From Nipponacmea schrenckii (lineage: Eukaryota > Mollusca > Gastropoda > Lottiidae), in NCBI GenBank assembly GCA_030562195.1, contig JAUJPP010000007.1, forward strand, positions 34,013,208 to 34,077,207: 64,000 nt of DNA. Direction: 5' to 3'. Below are positions 44,869-55,839 of the stretch, in pieces. The translations under genes were made by a program, and so were the position numbers. The stretch's first letter is position 1. The number at the start of each line of letters is the position of its first letter. Below the pieces are notes generated by a model. It did not search any database, was not told the origin of the DNA, and saw only the letters and a list, made by a program, of their open reading frames with translations.

Positions 44869-47800
44869 ATACGCCCACATGAAATGGGGGCGCATATTGT
44901 CGTCACCCACATCCGTCCGTCCGTCCGTCCGTCCACAATTGCTCGTAAACACTCTACACGGTGTAATTCTTGACGGATTTAGATGAAACTTAATAAGAGT
45001 GTTTATGATCACGCAAGGATGAACCCTATTGAAAATCAGCGAAATCGGAAAAAAATTAGTATGAGTTTGTGCCCTTGTTCTTGAATGGCTCGTAAACACT
45101 CTACAAAGTGCAATTCTTGACCGATTATAATGAAACTTGGTGTGAGAGTATGTTATAACTCAAGGATAAACCCTATCGAAAATCAGCGAAATCGAAAAAC
45201 ATTTAGTATGAGTTATTGCCCTTGTTCTTGAAAACGCGTTCAATTTTAGCTTGTAAACACTCTTGAGAGAACAATTTTTATACGCCCACATGAAATGGGG
45301 GGCGTATATTGTCGTCACCCACATCCGTCCGTCCGTCCGTCCGTCCGTCCGTCCGTCCGTCCGTCCGTCGGTCCGTCCGTCCGTCCGTCCGTCCACAATT
45401 GCTCGTAAACACTCTACACGGTGTAATTCTTGACGGATTTAGATGAAACTTAATATGAGTGTTTATGATCACGCAAGGATGAACCCTATTGAAAATCAGC
45501 GAAATCGGAAAAAAATTAGTATGAGTTCGTGCCCTTGTTCTTGAATGGCTCGTAAACACTCTACAACCTGCAATTCTTGACCGATTTTGATGAAACTTGG
45601 TGTGAGAGTATGTTATAACTCAAGGATAAACCCTATCGAAAATCAGCGAAATCGAAAAACATTTAGTATGAGTTATTGCCCTTGTTCTTGAACGCGTTCA
45701 ATTTTAGCTTGTAAACACTCTTGAGAGAACAATTTTTAATGGATTTTAATGAAACTTGGCCTGAGTATTTGTTATCACCCAAGGATGAAGCCTATTGGAA
45801 ACCAGTCAAATCGAAAAAAAATTAATATCAGTTATTGCCCTTGTTTTTGAAAACGCGTTCAATTTTTAGCTTTTAAACACTCTACAAAGCACAGTTATTG
45901 ACCGATTTTGACGAAACTTGCTGAAATTGTTTAGTATCACCCAAGAATGAACCCTTTTGAAAATAGCACATATCGAAATCTATTTAATAGGAATTATTGC
46001 CCTTGTTCTATAAAATGTGTTGGATTTTGCCTTGTAAACCCTCTACAAGTCACAATTCTTGAGCGATTTTGACATAACTTGGCATGAGTAATTGTAATCA
46101 CCTAAGGATGAACCCTATTGAAATTCAGTTGAATCGAAAAATATTTAGTATCAGTTATTGCCCTTGTGTTTGAAAACGCGTTCAATTTTAGCTTGTAAAC
46201 ACTCTAGAAAGAACAATTCTTAATGGATTTTGATAAAACTTGGCTAGAGTATTTGTTTTTACCCAAGGATGAACCTTTTTGAAAATCAAATAAATCGAAA
46301 TATATTTAGTGTCAGTTATTGCCCTTGTGTTTGAAAACGGGGTTAACTTTTTGGCTAATAAACACTCTAGAAGGTACAATTCATGACCAATGTTGACAAA
46401 ACTCACTGAAATTGTTGGATATCGCAAGGGATGAGCCTAATTGAAAATTAAAAATATCAAAATATATCTAATATGAATTATTGCCCTTGTTCTTTTAAAC
46501 GCGTTCGATTTTTGTCTCGTAAACACTCTACATGAAACAATTCTTGATGGATTTCGATGAAACTTGGTGTGAGAGTGTGTTATAACTCAAGGATGAACCC
46601 TATTGAAAATCAGCGAAATCAAAAAAAAATTTAGTATGAGTTACTGCCCTTGTTCTTGAAAACGCATTCAATTTTAGCTTGTAAACATTCTAGAAAGAAC
46701 TATTCTTAATGGATTTTGATTAACTTTGGCTTGAGTATTTGTTTTTACCCAAGGATGAACCCTATTATAAATCAAATAAATAGAAATATTTAGTGTCAGT
46801 TATAGCCCTTGTTCTTGAAAACGCGTTCAATTTTAGCTTGTAAACACTCTAGAAAGAACAATTTTTAATGGATTTTGATGTAACTTGGCTGTGTTATTTG
46901 TTGTCTCCCAAGGATGAACCCTATTGAAAATCGAAAAATATTTAGTACAAGTGATTGACCTTGTTTTTGAAAATGCTTTAACTCGTAAACACTCTAGAAA
47001 ATACAATTTTGAATGGATTTTGATGAAACTTGGCTTTAGTATTTGTTTTCTCACAAGGATAAACCCTATTGAAAATCAGATAAATCGAAAAATATTTAGT
47101 GTCAGTTATTGCGCCTGTTTTCAAAAACGCTTTCAACTTTTGGCTTGTGAACACTCTAAAAATTCCTTTTTGACAAAACTCGCTGAAATTGTTTAATATC
47201 AACCAAGAATGAGCCTTATTAAGAATTAAAAATATCAAAATATTATTAAGGATGAACCCTATTGCAAATCATAAAGATACCGAAAAATAATTAATGAGTT
47301 GTTATTAGGTACAATTCTTGACAGTTTTTAATGAAACTAGAGACCCTAGAAAAAAATAGGTTGGAAGGTTGAATATTTCATTCCACTTATTGTAACCTTA
47401 CTGAAAAGTTTTTATTTGAAATAAATGCTGCCAGTGGGCGTATATTACCTTGCCTGGCAAGCTATCTTTAATGGATTTTAATGAAACTTGGCCAGAGTAT
47501 TTGTTATCACCCAAGGATAAAGCCTATTGAAAACCAGTCAAATCGAAAAAAACTTAATATCAGTTATTGCCCTTGTTTTTGAAAACGCGTTCAATTTTTA
47601 GCTTGTAAACACTCTACAAAGCACAGTTATTGACCGATTTTGACGAAACTTGCTGAAATTGTTTAATATCACCCAAGAATGAACCCTTTTGAAAATAGCA
47701 CATATCGAAATATATTTAATAGGAATTATTGCCCTTGTTCTATATAATGTGTTGGATTTTTGCCTTGTAAACACTCTACAAGTCACAATTCTTGAGCGAT

Positions 47801-49370
47801 TTTGACATAACTTTGCATGAGTATTTCTAATCACTTAAGGATGAACCCTATTGAAATTCAGTTAAATCGAAAAATATTTAGAATCAGTTATTGCCCTTGT
47901 GTTTGAAAACGCGTTCAATTTTAGCTTTTAAGCACTCTAGAAAGAACAATTCTTAATGGATTTTGATAAAACTTGGCTTGAGTATTTGTTTTTACCCAAG
48001 GATGAACCTTATTGAAAATCAAATAAATCGAAATATATTTAGTGTCAGTTATTGCCCTTGTGTTTGAAAATGGGTTTAACTTTTTGGCTAATAAACACTC
48101 TAGAAGGTACAATTCATGACCAATGTTGACAAAACTCACTGAAATTGTTGGATATTGCAAGGGATGAGCCTAATTGAAAATTAAAAATATCAAAATATAC
48201 CTAATATGAATTATTCCCCTTGTTTTTTTAAACGCGTTCGATTTTTGTCTCGTAAACACTCTACATGGCACAATTCTTGATGGATTTCGATGAAACTTGG
48301 TGTGAGAGTGTGTTATAACTCAAGGATGAACCCTATTGAAAATCAGCAAAATCGAAAAAAATTTTAGTATGAGTTACTGCCCTTGTTCTTGAAAACGCAT
48401 TCAATTTTAGCTTGCAAACACTCTAGAAAGAACTATTCTTAATGGATTTTGATTAACTTTGGCTTGAGTATTTGTTTTTACCCATGGATGAACCCTATTA
48501 TAAATCAAATAAATAGAAATATATTTAGTGTCAGTTATAGCCCTTGTTCTTGAAAACGCGTTCAATTTTAGCTTGCAAACACTCTAGAAAGAACTATTCT
48601 TAATGGATTTTGATTAACTTTGGCTTGAGTATTTGTTTTTACCCATGGATGAACCCTATTATAAATCAAATAAATAGAAATATATTTAGTGTCAGTTATA
48701 GCCCTTGTTCTTGAAAACGCGTTCAATTTTAGCTTGTAAACACTCTAGAAAGAACAATTTTTAATGGATTTTGATGTAACTTGGCTGGAGTATTTGTTGT
48801 CTCCCAAGGATGAACCCTATTGAAAATCGAAAAATATTTAGTACACTAATTGACCTTGTTTTTGAAAACGCGTTCAATTTAACTCGTAAACACTCTAGAA
48901 AGAACAATTTTGAATGGATTTTGATGAAACTTGGCTTTAGTATTTGTTTTCTCACAAGGAAAAACCCCTATTGAAAATCAGATAAATCGAAAAATATTTA
49001 GTGTCAGTTATTGCGCCTGTTTTCAAAAACGCTTTCAACTTTTGGCTTGTGAACACTCTAAACATTCCTTTTTGACAAACTCGCTGAAATTGTTTAATAT
49101 CAACCAAGGATGAGCCTTATTAAGAATTAAAAATATCAAAATATTATTAAGGGTGAACCCTATTGCAAATCATAAAAATACCGAAAAATATTTAATGAGT
49201 TGTTATTAGGTACAATTCTTGACAGTTTTTAATGAAACTAGAGACCCTAGAAAAAAATAGGTTGGTAGGTTGAATAATTCATTCCACTTATTGTAACCTT
49301 ACTGAAAAGTTTTTATTTGAAATAAATGCTGCCAGTGGGCGTATATTACCTTGCCTGGCAAGCTATCTTT
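44869..49370 (+). mobile_element. HINE/pearl element inserted in the AGTAGC satellite
   Basis: Left end ATACGCCCACATGAAATGGG, CCGT microsatellite (about 44911-44932), core repeats of the GTAAACACTCTA family, and a right end with GTGGGCGTATATTACC, CTTGCCTGGCAAG and CTATCTTT. The flanks AGTAGTTTTT and ATAATATAGA are contiguous (AGTAGTTTTTATAATATAGA) in neighbouring intact satellite units, so both ends are precisely placed. A second full element occupies 45280-47469. Excluding it, this copy is about 2.3 kb. Confidence 0.9.
45280..47469 (+). mobile_element. HINE/pearl element nested in a HINE, long CCGT run
   Basis: Left end ATACGCCCACATGAAATGGG, then the window's longest microsatellite, GTCC repeated with one interruption (about 45324-45393), about 12 core repeats, and the standard right end. 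The flanks GAGAGAACAATTTTT and AATGGATTTTAATG are contiguous in the uninterrupted core repeat at 45723-45745, giving a second exact empty site. Its last 500 bp are almost identical to the outer element's, so the two copies are of similar age. Confidence 0.9.
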
Positions 49371-49483
49371 ATAATATAGACTCAGGGAGAAGTAGCTTTT
49401 TTGTAGATTTAATAAAAAAGACTCGATGAGAAGTAGCTTTTTAGTAGTTTTTATAATATAGACTCAGGGAGAAGTAGCTTTTT

Positions 49484-50660
49484 ATACGCCCAAAATGTAT
49501 TTTGGTCGTATATTGTGATCACCCCTGTCTGTCTGTCTGTGTATCTGTGTGTGTGTCTGTTCACATTTTTCTTGTACTCACTCTACAGTCTACAATTCTC
49601 AATGGATCTTTTTCATTTTTGTTATATGGGTTAATAACATTACAAAGAGGATCCCTATTGATTTTGGTGTTGATCGGACAATTTTTGGCCGAGATATAGC
49701 ATAAAACTTCAGGGTTACAGTCTTGTACTTATTTTCCAGCCGACAATATTGACAATTCGACAGACCTCCCCTTTTTCGACGTCACAACCAATCCGAACGC
49801 GTGAATTCAATAAACCCGCGAATTGTAGTCTCTGTCACCCAGACTAATTACTATTACATAGATATCAGAAGAACTGGATTGTCGAGTCTAAGATTTAATA
49901 AATTATGTCGATCTTGTCACTTCTACAGCTCAAATTTCTTTCTTTTTATATTTCACGAAATGTTTGTGTTTGTGTTATTATTTTATCAAAGTATGCAGTG
50001 CATTCGTCAAACAATGTTATTATGACATGTAAAATAGTGAGAGTCAATATCTTGACGACAGTCTTCTCGACTGACTTTCCAAAGAAAATCTCCGATTAAG
50101 TAGGTCAAATTCTGAAATGGATTTCCTACCCTACATTATGTTGGAAGGCCATATCCTCATATCGACAAAATATTTATATACCGGTAGGCCTAATAAGGTT
50201 TTATCTTACTAAAATTTATTTGATTCGTCCCGATATCAATCAGATATCGCTTGTAAACGTTGGCTTTTTTAGACCTAAGTTTTATTTAGTTTTAACTTCA
50301 GAACACTCGACATCTGCCGACGACCGGCTAGAAATTGTGAATGTATCTTTTATAATGGAAGCAAACCTTTTGTGAAAGTCGTGCATCAATCAATAATTCC
50401 TGCGATAAATTTCCCGGTAAACTAGCATGACTTACGGCTAATCGCCATCATGTTATTTCTGTAACGTTTGTTAGATATGGTGTCATTAAAATATTTGGCA
50501 TGTGGGTTATTGGGGACTTAAAGTTGATCTGATCTGATTTTTGTGTTGTAGGATACTTTTAACAGAGATATATCGTTAAACGTAGAAAAATCTTTAACAT
50601 ATGTATCTGTAGTATGGCTGCCATTTGGGCGTATTTCAATGCATCGCATTGCTATCTTTT
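49484..50660 (+). mobile_element. HINE-like element of a second family, no core array
   Basis: Left end ATACGCCCAAAATGTATTTT and then GGTCGTATATTG, followed by a GTCT/GTGT microsatellite (49526-49560). There is one partial core-like unit (CTACAATTCTCAATGGATC), then about 950 bp of unrelated AT-rich sequence. The right end is GGGCGTATTT, the hairpin CAATGCATCGCATTG and CTATCTTT. Both hairpins differ in sequence from the main family but keep perfect stems. The flanks (AGTAGC + T5; T4 + GTAGATTT) match satellite units with AGTAGC + T6 + GTAG, so the insertion is exact. No protein was recognised inside. Confidence 0.85.
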
Positions 50661-51442
50661 GTAGATTTAATAAAATAGACTCGATGAGAAGTAGCTTTTT
50701 AGTAGGTTTTATAATATAGACTCAGGGAGAAGTAGCTTTTTTGTAGATTTAATAAAAATAGACTCGATGAGAAGTAGCTTTTTAGTAGGTTTTATAATAT
50801 AGACTCAGGGAGAAGTAGCTTTTTTGTAGATTTAATAAAATAGACTCGATGAGAAGTAGCTTTTTAGTAATTTTTATAATATAGACTCAGGGAGAAGTAG
50901 CTTTTTTGTAGATTTAATAAAATAGACTCGATGAGAAGTAGCTTTTTAGTACATGTAGGTTTTATAATATAGACTCAGGGAGAAGTAGCTTTTTTGTAGA
51001 TTTAATAAAATAGACTCGATGAGAAGTAGCTTTTTAGTAGTTTTTATAATATAGACTCAGGGAGAAGTAGCTTTTTTGTAGATTTAATCAAATAGACTCG
51101 ATGAGAAGTAGCTTTTTAGTAGTTTTTATAAGATAGACTCAGGGAGAAGTAGCTTTTTTGTAGATTTAATAAAATAGACTCGATGAGAAGTAGCTTTTTA
51201 GTAGTTTTTATAAGATAGACTCAGGGAGAAGTACGGTAGCTTTTTTGTAGATTTAATAAAATAGACTTGAGGAGAAGTAGTTTTTTTTTTCAACAATATT
51301 TAACTAACATGATGTAAACAATATTTATTTCAGTGAAATTATACAATATATTAACGTACTTTTACAAATAATACAATATAGCCAATTCGTTTTATATCTG
51401 CTCTCTGCTTCTAAATGTCGAATGAATAGCCAAAACAAAACA

Positions 51443-52300
51443 TTAATCTTTCTCTATAAAATTTGGAAACAATGGCAGGCCTTTAAATTTAATACATACG
51501 CATGGTGTTAAATTGTCTTCGACACTGACCAGTTCCTTTAGACGCGAATCAAGGTGAAAATCAAATTCCATTACTACTGGTTTAAAAACCTGTACAACGG
51601 CATAATATTTAATAAAAGAACCATTGATACATTTCAAATAATATTCAATTGAACCATATTTACTATTTTCATAAATTACACAAGTTGTGTCTCGTTTAGT
51701 AACAGGTGAATAGGATCTGGAATGTATCAATATATTGTTTTTAAGAAGCCTGTAAAATTGGTAATATTCTTTGAAAACACAGCCAGAAGTAAAAAGTTTT
51801 GACAATTCCTCACCTAATCTTATTCTTTCAAAGTTGCCAACAACAAAGATGTTATCTTTCACTAAACTTTTATTTTTATGATTTTTGTTGTCGGTCATTT
51901 TTTTGAAAAGTGTATCAGCCTCAGTTGCAGGCTCAAAATGCTGAACAAAACAGGTAAGACACTGCTGCATGCCTACAGCAGTAACAATTTGGTCGTCAAT
52001 ATTTTGGGAATCATGAAAAAACTTTCTCAAATCTTCATTTAGATCTTCATAAAAAAAGCAGGATTGAGACCATTGAGGACCTAATTCAATTACTTTATCA
52101 TAAACATGTAAAATGTCCATGAACATTTGATAGCATATTTCTATGAAGATAAAGAATATCAATAGATGCACAAAACTTACATGAATTTAACCTTGCTTTT
52201 TGGAGTTCCGTGTTAGAAATAGATGATTTCAGTAAAATGTATGTAGCTTCAACAAAGAGAATCCAATGAATGAAATATGATTCTGGCAAAATTCCAGAGA
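51443..52300 (-). pseudogene. EnSpm/CACTA-type transposase, C-terminal part
   Basis: Minus strand. A first reading (to about 52140) gives PESYFIHWILFVEATYILLK, then SSISNTELQKARLN. The rest continues in a shifted frame: QMFMDILHVYDKVIELGPQW, SQSCFFYEDLNEDLRKFFHD, then a long tail ending FKGLPLFPNFIEKD. The pattern (FxxHxxLFVxAxYIL, GPxWxxSCFxxEDxN) matches the region after the catalytic core in animal TNP2-like transposase genes. The shift near 52140 is a single base. The very C-terminal tail is open to a stop at 51443. Confidence 0.72.
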
Positions 52301-52452
52301 GGCATGGAATAGAGAAAAAAAAGGAGAAAATTACAGTATTCAGATGCTTTCCAAAAAGCTAAATCATTTAATGAGCGTGGTATTCTGGTTATCTATTTAG
52401 GTGGTCTTATTTGATTTATTCTAGAATTCAAAATATCTGTCCTGTTTCCCAA

Positions 52453-52914
52453 TTAATACCCTTCACCACTACACAAATAATCTGTCCAAAAATGCAAAAA
52501 CATCTTTGTAACCCCTAGTAGCATCATATTATAATCATAAGCATCATAATCGATGCCTGTTGAATAAATAATATCAAAACATGGTAAATTACATAAAACA
52601 GAAAAACTTTTAACCCCATTTACTGACTTTCCAGTTTCAACAGCTTCCTTGGCATTCAGTAGTGTCTGGTTATGTGTTCTCTCATTTGGGTCTCCAAATG
52701 TTGAGCTGTTACAATCATATGGATAAGTCATAGTATTACCACCTTTGACTGTTTTTATGGATTTACCTCTAATATCACAGTAAGGACATCCGCTGTATCC
52801 ATTAAATTTAACAAAATTTTGAAGAGCACATCTGGCTGGTGCATCACAAATTGTGGATAGGAGTAAACATCTGACTGTTTTATGTTTTGAAACTTTCACA
52901 CCTGTAGATAACAA
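52453..52914 (-). pseudogene. EnSpm/CACTA-type transposase, central part
   Basis: Minus-strand frame: VSKHKTVRCLLLSTICDAPA, then RCALQNFVKFNGYSGCPYCD, MTYPYDCNSSTFGDPNERTH, NGVKSFSVLCNLPCFDII and YDAYDYNMMLLGVTKMFLHF. CDAPARxxxxNFxxFNGYxGCPYC followed by RTH and VNGVK is the distinctive signature of the transposase core. The sequence IDYDAYDYNMMLLGV replaces the usual D-x-MHxxLLGV, with the histidine lost, so activity is unlikely. No exon carrying the first catalytic acidic residue could be found in 52915-53660, where it would be expected. Confidence 0.8.
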
Positions 52915-53660
52915 AAATAGTATGTTACATTAAATTCAAGACGAGACACTAAAAAACATTTGTAGTAATTAAACTACATGTACATTTATATCTCACTCTA
53001 ATGTCTCTTTTGATTGAGTTTTTGTTGACGACAAAAATGAATTCAAAATTTTTTAACTACAAATCATAAGGTAGAATTCTTGAGAAAGCTTGATATGCCA
53101 ATTTGCCTTACATATCTTTTTGAAAACTTACTATTCCTTTGCACTGCCGTGCCGTGTTTTTCAATTAATAGTCTAAGATTTAATTTGTTTAATAAGCTTA
53201 TATTATTAAAACTATATAATTTTGTGGGTTAAGTTGTTTACATTATTCTGTTGTATAAAGTGTCATCAATTTGTCCTTTAAAGGGGTAAAGAAAAGGTTC
53301 ATTTTTAGACTTTTGCTTTCCAAAGCATAATCCAGCAAATATTCTTGTTGAAGAAAATCTAAAAATGGACAACAATTATCAATCATTATGCATCATTTTA
53401 TCAAATTTTATAATAAGCTTATTCCCTGAAAACATAATAAGCAACATTCTGTCATAAATGTGTATGATTCATCTTTTAAAAGGTAATATACTTTCAATCT
53501 ATTATCAAAGAAATTGTTTCTCTCACAACCAGCTTCTATATAACAAATATATTTATATATCAGCTTGTAGGGGGACTTCAGATTAAGTTCATTTAAGGAG
53601 TCAATTTAAATCATCAGTTCAAAGTTGAATAAATGGTTTTCCAAAAAGAATGAGACTAAT
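52915..53660. other. Gap within the transposase gene, no exon seen
   Basis: Homologous genes would be expected to have coding sequence here for the first part of the catalytic domain. I see only AT-rich sequence with many stops in all frames, so the segment is deleted or replaced. Confidence 0.5.
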
Positions 53661-54122
53661 TTAATCAAATTTAGTTTCTTTAAATAACTTACTTTCAAAT
53701 AATGATTTCAGCTGACTTGTAATTAACAAATAAAAAAAATACTGAATACTTTCTTTTTGACTTTTGCAATGCTGGCAAGTTCCAGGATTTGTTTGGCCAT
53801 GGTAGAATTCACAAAAATAACAAAAATAATGAAATTCCACAGGTCCCGTAAGGTCTGCGAAAAAGGCATTATACAGCTTATAAGAATTTCTGCATATATT
53901 TGGGACAGCACAGTGTAACTCGATTAAAACCAGCAAATCCTTTAAAGCTTCACTAGTGAGATTATGACGATTTACAAATGTCAATATAAGCATCATACTC
54001 ATAGCTAGAGTTAATCTACATCCCTGATATAAAGTTGCTGAAGCATCCTTGTCCAAAGTATGTTTTTGATTATTTGAAGTTTCATCAGAAAAATATTCAA
54101 AAAGATATCCTAGATTTATCAT
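53661..54122 (-). pseudogene. EnSpm/CACTA-type transposase, N-terminal exon
   Basis: Minus-strand frame: ATLYQGCRLTLAMSMMLILT, then FVNRHNLTSEALKDLLVLIE, LHCAVPN, and a Cys/His cluster FHYFCYFCEFYHGQTNPGTC followed by QHCKSQKE. The helical stretch (RHxLTxEALxDLLxLI) and the CxxC...CxxC zinc-binding pair are standard upstream of the catalytic core in this family. The exon starts after AG at about 54107 and ends at a stop at 53661. Confidence 0.75.
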
Positions 54123-54471
54123 AAAGCAAGTTAGAACTTACAGTTGTATTACGATAACATAAGTGTAATAATATATTTCCTTAGAAATTTCTTTTTACCG
54201 AATATTCAATGAAATAAAACAAAAAGTAAAAAGAATCAAATAAATCATTTTAATAACAAAACCAAGTTGGAAGACATGAATACAAAAATATATGTTTTTT
54301 AAACAAAAATTGATTAATATATATCATCAGCTTATAATGTTTCGATTTCTTAGTTTAAGGTTAATGTTTCGATTTCTTAGTTTATGGATAATCCTTCTAG
54401 AATGGAAGTTTTTATTAAGAAGTAAAAGAAATAATTGATATGGCGAATTAATGTAGAACTTACATACCATG

Positions 54472-54523
54472 GCTATCGCTAATATTACTTTCCTCATCAG
54501 CAAACTCAGCTTCCTTGCTTTCT
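54472..54523 (-). pseudogene. Short acidic exon upstream of the transposase
   Basis: On the minus strand the acceptor TTATTTCAG precedes the exon and the donor GTATGT follows. The frame ESKEAEFADEESNISDSH is short and acidic, as in the N-terminal linker of these genes. The splice sites are good. Assignment to the same gene rests on orientation and position. Confidence 0.45.
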
Positions 54524-54579
54524 TCTGAAATAAAATTTGAAAGAATAGAAAGGCACAGGGTATAGTCGTGACAAAAGAA

Positions 54580-55085
54580 TTTTTTATAAGCATGGAAATC
54601 TGGACGTATATTGTAGTCGCCGTCCGTCGGTCCGTCCACATTTGTTGTATCCACAATACAGGCTACAGTTTTTATCCAATCTTAATGAAACTTGGTATAC
54701 ATGTGTATATTGATGACATATCAGTCAATTTCGAAAATGGACATTATTGCATGAACGGTTTTTGAGTAATTGCCATGGACTTAGTAAAAACGCGTCAAAT
54801 TTAGGTTGTATCCACAATAGAGGCTACAGTTTTTATCCAATCTTAATGAAACTTGGTATACATGTGTATATTAAGGATATCTCAGTCAAGTTCAAAAATG
54901 GAAATTATCGCATGAGCGTTTTTTGAGTAATTGCCCTTGACTTAGTAAAAACACGTCAAATTTGTGTTGTATCCAAGATAGAGGCTAAGTTTTTATCAAT
55001 CTTAATGAAACTTGGTATCATGTTTTGGATAATCTCATCAAGAAAAATGGAAATTTCGCAGATTTTTTGAGTTATTTTTCATCAA
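54580..55085 (+). mobile_element. HINE/pearl element, 3'-truncated
   Basis: A degenerate left end (T6 ATAAGCATGGAAATCTGGAC, GTATATTGTAGTCGCC), a short CCGTCGGTCCGT microsatellite and about 2.5 core repeats of the TATACATGTATATATT family. It then breaks into Penelope-like sequence at about 55085 with no right end. The last 130 bp are rich in small deletions. Confidence 0.75.
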
Positions 55086-55089
55086 ATAT

Positions 55090-55830
55090 GAAAAACTTTT
55101 CCAGGTACAAAGGTTACATCTTTTTGATATGATGTGAGTATATATGTTGCGCCTAGAATTATCTTTGTCTCCTTGATTTTCTGTCCAAATAGTAAAAACG
55201 ATAGTGAATGTATTTTAATCCATCTCGAAACAGATCTGTCATGTTACGATCTCGATTTAAATCTCAGTATCTGTTATCCCGTAGTTTCTTGTTTAGTAAT
55301 GTTCACTCTGTCTGTAATCAATCCGTCTGCTGGCCCGTCTTACTTAAGTAGACATCAATTTCGAAGGCATTGCATGGATTATCATACTTACGGATTTCTG
55401 GTCCCATCATATTAGTCTTGTTTCTTCATTGATAGAACAGCTTATGACTTAAGATATTTCTGTTAATGATTGGACGTTATATGATTCAGCTACGTGGTCT
55501 CACTTATGTTCATAAATCAAAATTACTGGTACCGTTTTTTCCATCTTACATAAACGTTCACTTTATTTAGACTGAATTCGTATTTCAAAATGGACTTTAT
55601 TGAGCGGTTTTGATAACATTTACATGCTTGTTAAATTCTCTTTGGTTGACGAAATAGAGGTAAATCAATGTTTACAGATGGTATGCTTAGTAATGAGGAT
55701 GTTATTAATGCATTAAATATGGTTATAGCCCTTCTTACTTGCAAATTGGTTGTACAATGACAATTCATTGAATGGTTACAGGAATTAGGCCTCCGCAAGT
55801 TTAAATGGATTATCCGACGTTTTTAGGTTG
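55090..55830 (-). pseudogene. Error-rich duplicate of a Penelope-like fragment
   Basis: It matches 55840-56640 from end to end (for example GAAAAACTTTTCCAGG, ATCTCGATTTAAAT, CATTTACA...GTTAAATTC), but with an indel every 10-20 bases so that no frame is readable. The neighbour at 55840 and the distant copy at 60310 are almost identical to each other. It is probably raw or poorly corrected consensus rather than old decay. Confidence 0.6.
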
Positions 55831-55839
55831 ATTTTTCAG

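Larger units (their letters stand above)
43820..51285 (+). repeat. AGTAGC satellite array interrupted by two HINE insertions
   Basis: The repeat is a dimer of about 84 bp: GAGAAGTAGCTTTTTTGTAG, ATTTAATAAAATAGACTCGA, TGAGAAGTAGCTTTTTAGTA, GTTTTTATAATATAGACTCA, GG. Decayed units occupy 43820-44040 and regular dimers 44040-44868, then 49371-49478 and 50661-51285 after the insertions. Array phase is kept across both insertions, so the three blocks were one array. There is no coding capacity. Confidence 0.92.

Noticed and set aside
45278..45559. Many ORFs of 60-100 codons on both strands over the HINE core repeats, with recurring peptide motifs
   Set aside because: They recur because the DNA repeats recur, they occur in several frames and both strands, have no splice or start context, and end at repeat boundaries. 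They are not protein genes.
49801..50099. Overlapping ORFs of 60-75 codons inside the second-family HINE
   Set aside because: No start context or motif, and AT-rich; the element looks non-coding.
55134..55415. 93-codon plus-strand ORF at 55.1-55.4 kb
   Set aside because: It is antisense to a Penelope-like nuclease fragment in an error-rich stretch.
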